Source: Chitinophagaceae bacterium (GTDB lineage: Bacteria; Bacteroidota; Bacteroidia; Chitinophagales; Chitinophagaceae). From it: a stretch of 64,000 nt of DNA. The notes beneath the pieces are model-generated. The model saw nothing but the letters and a program-made list of their open reading frames with translations, ran no database searches and was not told the DNA's origin. The stretch covers positions 1 to 64,000 of the forward strand of contig CANBSH010000004.1 of assembly GCA_947372105.1 (NCBI GenBank), read 5' to 3'. The translations under genes were made by a program, and so were the position numbers. This document shows, in pieces, positions 57,549 through 64,000 of the stretch (position 1 is its first letter; every line of letters starts with the position of its first letter).

Positions 57549-59009
57549 TTAACATTCTGCTAATGCGATTGATATTTGTGTTGCCAATCCTCCATCTGCA
57601 GTTTCTTTATATTTCGCATTCATATCTAATGCCGTATTCCACATGGTTTGAATGACTTTATCTAAACTTACTAATGCAAAATCGGGTTTGCTTTGTAAAG
57701 CTAGTTGAGCAGCTGTAATCGCTTTAATAGCACCCATAGTATTTCTTTCAATACAAGGTATTTGAACCAACCCACCTACCGGATCGCATGTAAGTCCTAA
57801 ATGATGTTCCATTGCAATTTCGGCTGCCATTAAAGTTTGTCTTTGACTTCCTCCTAATAATTCCGCTAAGCCTGCAGCAGCCATCGCAGAGGATACTCCA
57901 ATTTCTGCTTGACATCCACCCATTGCTGCAGAAATAGTAGCTCCATTTTTAAATAACATTCCCACTGCACTTGCAGTGTATAAAAATTGTCGAATATGAC
58001 TAGGGTCTTTTTTATCGCAAAATAAATTAGCATATAACAATACTGCAGGAATCACTCCAGCAGCGCCATTGGTAGGAGCCGTTACCACTCTACCAAAGGA
58101 AGCATTTTCTTCATTCACAGCCAATGCAAAACAACTCACCCAATCTAATATATATTTAAAATCATGTCCGCCCTTTTCTATCAATGCCAACCATTCGTTT
58201 AAATTAGAAGTGGTTTGATTATTCAATAAAGTATTATTGAGTTCATACGCTCTGCGCTGTACTTTTAATCCACCAGGTAATTCACCAGGCGTATGGCAAC
58301 CTTTATACATACAATCAAGCATCACTTTCCAAATAGCATCCACTTGTTGATTGATATGATCAGCATTATGGAACATTAATTCATTTTCTAAAACAATTTC
58401 ATGAATATGCAATCCGGATTTCATACAACCATGTAATAATTCTTCAGTAGTTCTGTATTCAAAAGGCAAATCCACTTGTGGATGATCTTTAGAATTAATA
58501 CTGTCTTGAGTTTTCACTGTAGTATCCGAAAGTTCTTTTTCAATAAATCCTCCCCCTATAGAATAGTAGGTATTTTTAATACTAGTTTGATCCGAAAAAT
58601 GAACTATAATTTGCAAGGCATTGGGATGATAAGGCAATGATTCATTTTTTAAGAAAATAAAATCACGATCATACACAAACGGAATGCCATGTTTTGATGA
58701 CAACATTAATTCCCCTTTTGACTTTATCGCATCCACTTTTTGAAGGAGTAATGAAGTGTCTGTAGTGACAGGGTCTTCCCCACACAAACCCATTAATAGG
58801 GCAATATCGGATCCATGACCTCTTCCGGTTTTGGCCAAAGACCCATATAATTTAATTTGTAAAGAATCAACTGCCTCCAATTTTTGTTGTTCTAGGAGTT
58901 CATGTATACATTGCAAAGCTGCTTTCCAAGGGCCTAATGTATGAGAACTAGAAGGGCCCACTCCTATTTTAAACATATCAAAAACGGAAATAAACTTTTC
59001 TTGATTCAT
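57549..59009 (-). CDS. sdaA: L-serine dehydratase (iron-sulfur, single-chain)
   Basis: 486 residues from the ATG at 59009; a TTG two codons upstream is less likely. The N-terminal domain (about 1-170, [19 protein letters not shown]) is the beta/regulatory part; the catalytic alpha part follows, with [34 protein letters not shown] and [16 protein letters not shown], which supply the cysteines for the [4Fe-4S] cluster. It deaminates serine to pyruvate. It is the catabolic counterpart of SerA at 16 kb. Confidence 0.95.
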   Translation of the reverse strand: MNQEKFISVFDMFKIGVGPSSSHTLGPWKAALQCIHELLEQQKLEAVDSLQIKLYGSLAKTGRGHGSDIALLMGLCGEDPVTTDTSLLLQKVDAIKSKGELMLSSKHGIPFVYDRDFIFLKNESLPYHPNALQIIVHFSDQTSIKNTYYSIGGGFIEKELSDTTVKTQDSINSKDHPQVDLPFEYRTTEELLHGCMKSGLHIHEIVLENELMFHNADHINQQVDAIWKVMLDCMYKGCHTPGELPGGLKVQRRAYELNNTLLNNQTTSNLNEWLALIEKGGHDFKYILDWVSCFALAVNEENASFGRVVTAPTNGAAGVIPAVLLYANLFCDKKDPSHIRQFLYTASAVGMLFKNGATISAAMGGCQAEIGVSSAMAAAGLAELLGGSQRQTLMAAEIAMEHHLGLTCDPVGGLVQIPCIERNTMGAIKAITAAQLALQSKPDFALVSLDKVIQTMWNTALDMNAKYKETADGGLATQISIALAEC

Positions 59010-59044
59010 ATCCAAATGTATGTTAGTTTTTATTACATTTGATT

Positions 59045-60280
59045 ATGAGAAGGTATTTTTTATTCCTAGCCCTTTATCTAAGCGCCCTAATGACCTATGG
59101 TCAAAAGGATACTGTATTACTACGCCAGTTAATGGCCAGTCAACCTGCACAGTTTGGTTCATTTATAAAAGACCCCTCCGCTAATCGAATTCAAATTTTA
59201 TATACCCAAATTGATCGCGACAAAAATAATATACCTCACTTTAAAGAATATTCATATCGCTTAAACGCAGACGAATATTTTTATCCTGCGAGTACTGTTA
59301 AATTTCCTTTATCGGTTTTAGCATTGGAAAAATTAAATAATTTAAATATCAAGGGACTGAATAAAACTACGAGGGCCATTTATGATAGTGCTAATTCAAG
59401 ACAACAACAAATTTATAATAACCCTTACTCGCAAGATGGTCGACAAAATATAGAACAAGCTATTAAAGAAATTTTATTAATCAGTAGCAATGACGCAGCA
59501 AACAGATTATACGAATTTCTAGGTCAAAAATATATTCATGATCAATTAGCTAGTAAAGGCTATCCAAATGTTTACATAAGAAATCGCTTGGACTTAGGAC
59601 GTACTGCCGATGAAAATAGACATACTCCTAAAGTGAGTTTTTATGATGAAACTGACCAATTAGTTTTTCAACAATCAGCTCAATATAATACAGACCCCCT
59701 TCCTAACTATAATGTCTTTTTAGATAAAGGGTATTTAAATAATAAAGATTCACTGATAAATGCTCCATTTGATTTTTCAGTAAAAAATAGAATTTCATTA
59801 AGCGACTTGCATCATATCATGCAATCTGTGATTTTTTATGACCAAACTTCGCCTCAACAACAGTTTAATCTAACCTTAGCGGATAGACAATTTTTATTAA
59901 AGTGGATGCGAACACTTCCTTATGAAGCACAGTATCCTACCTATGATACCACTGAATACTGGGCTACTTATAGCAAATTTGTATTAATGGGTGCCGAAAA
60001 AGTACCCATGCCTCCACATATTAAAATTTTTAATAAGGAAGGAGACGCTTACGGTTTTTTATTAGATAATGCCTATGTGGTGGATACTTTAAATAAAGTA
60101 GAGTTCATGTTAAGTGCAGTGATCTATTGTAATAGTGATGGGATTCAAAATGACAGCAAGTATGATTATGATTCAGTGGGCTACCCTTTTTATAAGCATA
60201 TTGGAGAATTAGTGTATCAATATGAATTAAAACGTAAAAAGCGTTATTTACCCAATTTTGACAGTTTGTTGAATTATTAA
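59045..60280 (+). CDS. Exported serine hydrolase, class A beta-lactamase fold
   Basis: 411 residues from the ATG at 59045 (a TTG at 59039 adds two residues). A signal peptide (RYFLFLALYLSALMTYGQ) is followed by STVK in YPASTVKFPLSVLALEKL (SxxK, about residue 86) and SND in ISSNDAANRLYEF, the SDN-type second motif. The third KTG-like box is not obvious. It could be a beta-lactamase2-family hydrolase or carboxypeptidase; the long insertions and missing motif argue against a normal class A beta-lactamase. Confidence 0.82.
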   Translation: MRRYFLFLALYLSALMTYGQKDTVLLRQLMASQPAQFGSFIKDPSANRIQILYTQIDRDKNNIPHFKEYSYRLNADEYFYPASTVKFPLSVLALEKLNNLNIKGLNKTTRAIYDSANSRQQQIYNNPYSQDGRQNIEQAIKEILLISSNDAANRLYEFLGQKYIHDQLASKGYPNVYIRNRLDLGRTADENRHTPKVSFYDETDQLVFQQSAQYNTDPLPNYNVFLDKGYLNNKDSLINAPFDFSVKNRISLSDLHHIMQSVIFYDQTSPQQQFNLTLADRQFLLKWMRTLPYEAQYPTYDTTEYWATYSKFVLMGAEKVPMPPHIKIFNKEGDAYGFLLDNAYVVDTLNKVEFMLSAVIYCNSDGIQNDSKYDYDSVGYPFYKHIGELVYQYELKRKKRYLPNFDSLLNY

Positions 60281-60371
60281 CATGTACTGCATAATTTCCT
60301 AGCCTTTATTGCACAAAACTTACACGTGTTTGCGAATTATTTGCGAAATTTGATGCATCAAATAATTAATT

Positions 60372-61562
60372 ATGATTTTATCTTCTTTATTAAACCGATT
60401 TAGTGAGCCAGAAACTTTAAAAATGGCAAAATTAGGTCGTGAACTACGTGCTCAAGGAATTGATGTGATTGACCTAAGTTTAGGCGAACCAGACTTTGAT
60501 ACACCTCAACATATTAAAGATGCTGCTATAAAAGCCATCAATGATAACTGGAGTCACTACACTCCTGTTGCTGGTTTCTTGGATTTACGTGAAGCGGTTT
60601 GCAGTAAATTAAAACGTGATAATAATTTAGATTACAAACCTGAACAAATAGTGACTTCTACAGGAGCTAAACAAAGTTTAGCCAATGCTATTTTAGCATT
60701 AGTAGATGATGGTGATGAAGTGATCATCCCCACTCCATATTGGGTGACTTATTCCGAGTTGGTAAAAATAGCAAGAGGTAAAGTGGTAGAAATTAGAAGT
60801 ACGGTAGAAGATGGTTTTAAAGTATCTCCTGCACAAGTGGAAGCTGCTATTACTCCAAATACCAAAGTATTTATGTTCTCCTCTCCTTGTAATCCATCAG
60901 GAGCAGTGTATAGTAAGGATGAATTAGAAGCCCTTGCCAATTTATTTAAAAAGTACCCCGGCATTACAATATTATCAGATGAAATTTACGAATACATCAA
61001 TTTCGTAGGCAAACATGAAAGCATTGCACAATTTGAAGAAATCAAAAATCAGGTGGTGGTCATTAATGGATTGAGTAAAGGTTTTGCCATGACAGGTTGG
61101 AGATTAGGATACACTGCTTCAAGTGTTGAAATTGCAAAAGCTATGGAGAAATTACAAGGTCAATTTACTTCTGGGACATGTTCTATTACACAAAAAGCTG
61201 CTGTAACTGCATTAGTAGGTGATTTAAAGCCTTCTCAAGAAATGTCAGAAGAATTTACAAGACGCCGTGAAAAAACATTGGCTTTAGTGAATGATATTCC
61301 AGGATTTAAATGCTTTGCTCCACAAGGCGCATTTTATGTATTCCCTGATGTAAGCCATTATTATGGAAAAACAGATGGTACAACTACCATTACAAACGCC
61401 CCCGACTTTAGCATGTATTTATTAAACACAGCGAATGTTTCATCGGTCATGGGTGATGCATTTGGTGAACCTAATTGCGTGCGCTTTTCCTTTGCGAATA
61501 GTATGCCCAACATTGAAAAAGCATGGTCTCGAGTTAAAGAAGCACTTGCAAAATTAAAATAG
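60372..61562 (+). CDS. Class I pyridoxal-phosphate aminotransferase (aspartate-type)
   Basis: 396 residues. SLGEPDFDTPQHIKDAA near the start, FSSPCNPSGAVYSKDEL (about 170-186, with the PLP-contacting NPSG), SDEIYEYINF and the PLP-lysine in VVINGLSKGFAMTGWRLGY (about 235-253). Most similar to prokaryotic aspartate aminotransferases of subfamily I-gamma; the physiological amino donor is inferred. It ends in a strong terminator. Confidence 0.92.
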   Translation: MILSSLLNRFSEPETLKMAKLGRELRAQGIDVIDLSLGEPDFDTPQHIKDAAIKAINDNWSHYTPVAGFLDLREAVCSKLKRDNNLDYKPEQIVTSTGAKQSLANAILALVDDGDEVIIPTPYWVTYSELVKIARGKVVEIRSTVEDGFKVSPAQVEAAITPNTKVFMFSSPCNPSGAVYSKDELEALANLFKKYPGITILSDEIYEYINFVGKHESIAQFEEIKNQVVVINGLSKGFAMTGWRLGYTASSVEIAKAMEKLQGQFTSGTCSITQKAAVTALVGDLKPSQEMSEEFTRRREKTLALVNDIPGFKCFAPQGAFYVFPDVSHYYGKTDGTTTITNAPDFSMYLLNTANVSSVMGDAFGEPNCVRFSFANSMPNIEKAWSRVKEALAKLK

Positions 61563-61591
61563 TATTAAATGATTTAAAATCATTTAATTTT

Positions 61592-61623
61592 AGAAGCGTT
61601 ATTTTTATAACGCTTCTTTTTTT
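61592..61623 (+). terminator. Intrinsic terminator of aminotransferase gene
   Basis: AGAAGCGTTAT (61592-61602) pairs perfectly with ATAACGCTTCT (61607-61617), loop TTTT, then a T-run to 61623. It ends 9 bp before the next gene. Confidence 0.9.
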
Positions 61624-61632
61624 ATAAACATT

Positions 61633-62592
61633 ATGACGACAGAGAAATTTCAGATGTTCGAGAATCGATTGCTTAAAAACTATAAGCATCGATTAAAACA
61701 AGCCAAGCGACAAAATATCAGTTGCTGGAGATTGTATGATCATGATTTACCTGAATTTCCAATTTGTATTGAATTATATGAGGATTATATTTATATCGCC
61801 GAATACAATCGAAGACATGCTTTAACCGATGAGGAACATGAGGTTTGGTTGGAAGAAACCAAAAAGATCATTGAAAATATGACGCAGGTCCCCATTGAAA
61901 AAATGTTTTTAAGAGTGCGCAAGAGAATGTCTCATAGAGAAGGTCAATATGAAAAAGCCGAAGAAGTCATTGCTTCTAAAATCATAAATGTACAAGAAAA
62001 CGGGCACCAGTTTTTAGTCAACCTCACCGACTATTTAGACACTGGCTTATTTTTAGATCATCGTATTACAAGACAAATGGTGGCTGAACTAGCACCTCAA
62101 AAAAATGTGTTGAATTTATTTTCTTACACCAGTTCATTTTCGGTGTACTGTGCTGCTGCAGGTGCACGCAGCGTGACTTCTGTGGATTTATCAAAAACCT
62201 ATTTACAATGGAGTCAAGATAATTTTACACTAAATAAATTAATAAATCCCACTATCTATCATTTTATACATGCTGATGTAAAACAGTATTTAAAAACCTT
62301 ACCCAGTAATGAATTTGATTTAGTCATTATGGATCCTCCTACTTTTAGTAATAGTAAGAGAATGAAGGATATATTAGATATTCAAATGGATCACGTTGAA
62401 TTAATCAATGATGTTTTAAAAGCCATGAAACCGGGCGCCACTTTATACTTTAGCACGAATTTTTCAAGATTCGTTTTAGATACCGAACAGATACACAGCA
62501 CACAAATAAAAGACATCACTAAAGCGACTACCCCATTTGATTTTGATGGACGTCTAAAAAGATGGTGCTATAAAATAGAGAAAGCTTTATAA
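61633..62592 (+). CDS. RlmK-like rRNA methyltransferase
   Basis: 319 residues. A PUA/THUMP-like N-terminal region (about 1-110) precedes an RlmL C-terminal/RlmI-type SAM domain: GLFLDHRITRQMVAELA, LNLFSYTSSFSVYCAAAGAR (motif I) and motif IV FDLVIMDPPTFSNSKRM. The sequence resembles the RlmK half of E. coli RlmKL, which makes m7G2069 in 23S rRNA, as a stand-alone enzyme. Unlike RsmD here, its DPP motif is intact. The substrate is inferred from homology. Confidence 0.85.
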   Translation: MTTEKFQMFENRLLKNYKHRLKQAKRQNISCWRLYDHDLPEFPICIELYEDYIYIAEYNRRHALTDEEHEVWLEETKKIIENMTQVPIEKMFLRVRKRMSHREGQYEKAEEVIASKIINVQENGHQFLVNLTDYLDTGLFLDHRITRQMVAELAPQKNVLNLFSYTSSFSVYCAAAGARSVTSVDLSKTYLQWSQDNFTLNKLINPTIYHFIHADVKQYLKTLPSNEFDLVIMDPPTFSNSKRMKDILDIQMDHVELINDVLKAMKPGATLYFSTNFSRFVLDTEQIHSTQIKDITKATTPFDFDGRLKRWCYKIEKAL

Positions 62593-62666
62593 AATATATA
62601 AATCAAGAATATTTTAATTTATTAAAGTCCCCCAAAAATATTTTTAAAATGATACGTCTTGAAATG

Positions 62667-63251
62667 TTAAAGACCTTTTATAAGGGCTTCATGAATTTTT
62701 AATACCTGAGGAATTAATAATTCTTGATCATTATTAATAATCACCCAATCACATAATTTCATCTTGATCGAATCTGACACTTGATTTCTCATGCGCATTT
62801 CAACATCCGCTTTAGTGCATTGATCTCGCTGCATGACTCTGTGAATACGTAAAGATAATGGTGCGGTTACTCCAATCACTTGATCCAACCCTTCCGCTGC
62901 ATTGGATTCAAATATGAGCGCTGCTTCCTTGATGACATAAGGTGCATTTTGTTGAGCTGCCCAATCCCATGCCGCCTGAATAGAAGCAGGATGCACTATG
63001 GCATTTAAAAGATTCAATTGATAAGGATCTTTAAAAACAATATTAGATAAATATGCTTTATTTAATTGGCCATCTTGATATACTTCTGCACCAAACTGTT
63101 GTATTAATTGTTCTTTTAACAGGGGGCTGTTTTGCATTAATTCTTTAGCTGTGTCATCCGCATTAAAAACAGGAATACCTAGAGTTGCAAATATTTTTGC
63201 CACCGTAGTTTTACCTGACCCAATCCCACCTGTTAAGCCAATCATGCGCAT
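62667..63251 (-). CDS. coaE: Dephospho-CoA kinase
   Basis: 194 residues. P-loop IGLTGGIGSGKTTVAKIF (about 4-21), the substrate loop VFNADDTAKELM, then VHPASIQAAWDWA and VVIKEAALIFESNA. It phosphorylates dephospho-CoA, the last CoA step; CoaD is at 7.3 kb. ATG at 63251 or at 63245 (two residues shorter). It lies downstream of yajC and nusB in one minus-strand run. Confidence 0.95.
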   Translation of the reverse strand: MRMIGLTGGIGSGKTTVAKIFATLGIPVFNADDTAKELMQNSPLLKEQLIQQFGAEVYQDGQLNKAYLSNIVFKDPYQLNLLNAIVHPASIQAAWDWAAQQNAPYVIKEAALIFESNAAEGLDQVIGVTAPLSLRIHRVMQRDQCTKADVEMRMRNQVSDSIKMKLCDWVIINNDQELLIPQVLKIHEALIKGL

Positions 63252-63309
63252 AAAAAATCCGAAATTAGTTACCCCAATTTCGGATTCAATTTTAACTTAA
63301 ACAAATGTT

Positions 63310-63618
63310 TTATTTGCTTAAAGCTTGAGACCACTCTAAACTAATAGAAGATCTTTCAATTTTCAAGTAACTACCTGGGTTAACTTCTAATTGAACAGTA
63401 TTATCTTCGTTCACTTTATTAATAGTACCATGAATACCAGCAATGGTAACCACTTTGTCTCCTTTTTGCATTGTGTCAATGAACTTCTTTTGCTCTTTTG
63501 CTTTTTTAGCTTGTGGGCGAATCATAAAAAACCAGAAAACTAAAATAATACCGCCTAACATTACTAACTGAAAAGTACCACCACCTTGAGGAGGTGCTTG
63601 TAATAAAATTTGCATCAT
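63310..63618 (-). CDS. yajC: Preprotein translocase accessory subunit YajC
   Basis: 102 residues. A short N-terminal tail, one membrane helix (VMLGGIILVFWFFMIRP) and the basic PQAKKAKEQKKFIDTMQKGDKVVT, which leads into a small beta domain. YajC associates with SecDF-type complexes. It is encoded 90 bp after nusB and upstream of coaE, on the same strand. Confidence 0.92.
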   Translation of the reverse strand: MMQILLQAPPQGGGTFQLVMLGGIILVFWFFMIRPQAKKAKEQKKFIDTMQKGDKVVTIAGIHGTINKVNEDNTVQLEVNPGSYLKIERSSISLEWSQALSK

Positions 63619-63708
63619 GTTGTTTTATTTAAAAATTTAAATTTTTTTTGTTGTTACAAATATAATCGGAAACCACATTCCAACTTATTTTATACGTCGA
63701 ATTAACGA

Positions 63709-64000
63709 TTATTTATTTTTATGGCTAATTTTTTGAATTTTGCCAGTATTCACTAAATCCTTGTGAATATGATCCAAAATTCCATTTACAAAATGTCCGC
63801 TTTGTTCGGTACTATAATCCTTTCCTAAATCGATGTATTCATTAATTGTCACTTTGGTCGGAATCGTATCAAAATACATCAATTCACAAACCCCCAAACG
63901 CAATAGGATCATATCTATCACAGCAATACGTTCTGGATCCCAATTTTTTAAAGTGGGTTTAATGATATCTTCTGTTATTGTTTTTTTATCAATAGCTGTG
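63709..64000 (-). CDS. nusB: Transcription antitermination factor NusB, C-terminal part
   Basis: The gene continues past the right edge, so the start is not seen. The visible 96 residues read through to 63709: KNWDPERIAVIDMILLRLGV, then ELMYFDTIPTKVTINEYIDLGKDYST and GHFVNGILDHIHKDL. These are the conserved C-terminal helices of NusB, which binds boxA RNA with S10/NusE in antitermination of rRNA operons. The tail ends in a basic KISHKNK. Confidence 0.9.
   Translation of the reverse strand, partial: TAIDKKTITEDIIKPTLKNWDPERIAVIDMILLRLGVCELMYFDTIPTKVTINEYIDLGKDYSTEQSGHFVNGILDHIHKDLVNTGKIQKISHKNK

Overview
This 64 kb window is ordinary chromosome from a low-GC member of the Bacteroidota, most likely a Chitinophagaceae-like lineage. 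That placement is inferred from the gene families: BT_3928-type and DUF3822 proteins, a DUF3276 PUR-type protein, a short 285-residue primary sigma factor, RecF next to a DciA-like protein, and futalosine-pathway menaquinone synthesis. It is also inferred from TAnnTTTG promoter elements and the near absence of Shine-Dalgarno sequences. I see no prophage, insertion sequence, CRISPR array, rRNA operon or plasmid module. About 60 genes are tightly packed on both strands, and one tRNA (Ser-UGA) is present.

Layout. 0-10 kb: the end of an nrnA-like gene and an FKBP lipoprotein; folP; a duplicated DUF1599 protein with a BT_3928-type membrane protein; a CBS protein; dciA-recF; pyrR-pyrB-coaD; a Nudix hydrolase; pyrE; an LEA-type lipoprotein; and a WbqC-like protein. 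10-16 kb: an M56 peptidase with a BlaI-type repressor, a membrane pyrophosphatase with an unusual C-terminal tail, and a secreted serine hydrolase. 16-22 kb: serA, then cutC, an aspartylglucosaminidase-type hydrolase, a NahK-like sugar kinase and a GH109-type glycosidase, which together look like an amino-sugar or glycoprotein salvage neighbourhood. 22-29 kb: an AT-rich 482-bp gap, a MORN protein, a large secreted protein, gyrA, and a saccharopine-dehydrogenase-like protein divergent from gyrA across a pair of DnaA-box-like sites. 28-38 kb: a minus-strand run of DUF3822, rsmD, 5-FCL, lpxK and rnr; a MATE transporter; folB-trxB; and rpoD. 37-50 kb: threonine aldolase, pgi, a GNAT, a PUR-type protein, an ABC exporter, tRNA-Ser, pirin, a MutS2-like ATPase without an Smr domain, msrA, and an M1 peptidase. 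50-64 kb: an NlpC/P60 lipoprotein, dnaE-trxA, a nucleoside transporter, mqnE, serine dehydratase, a beta-lactamase-like protein, an aminotransferase, an RlmK-like methyltransferase, coaE, yajC and the 3' part of nusB.

The genes mostly serve core physiology: replication and topology (dnaE, gyrA, recF, dciA), transcription (rpoD, nusB), pyrimidine, folate and CoA synthesis, lipid A, serine metabolism, and envelope proteins. The most notable points are four genes in which a TAnnTTTG element ends 4-7 nt before the start codon (implying leaderless mRNAs), an RsmD whose DPPY motif reads GPPY, the amino-sugar cluster, the C-terminal tail on the pyrophosphatase, inverted DnaA boxes beside gyrA, and two facing terminators with the same flanks after tRNA-Ser. 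I found no convincing new multi-gene system.
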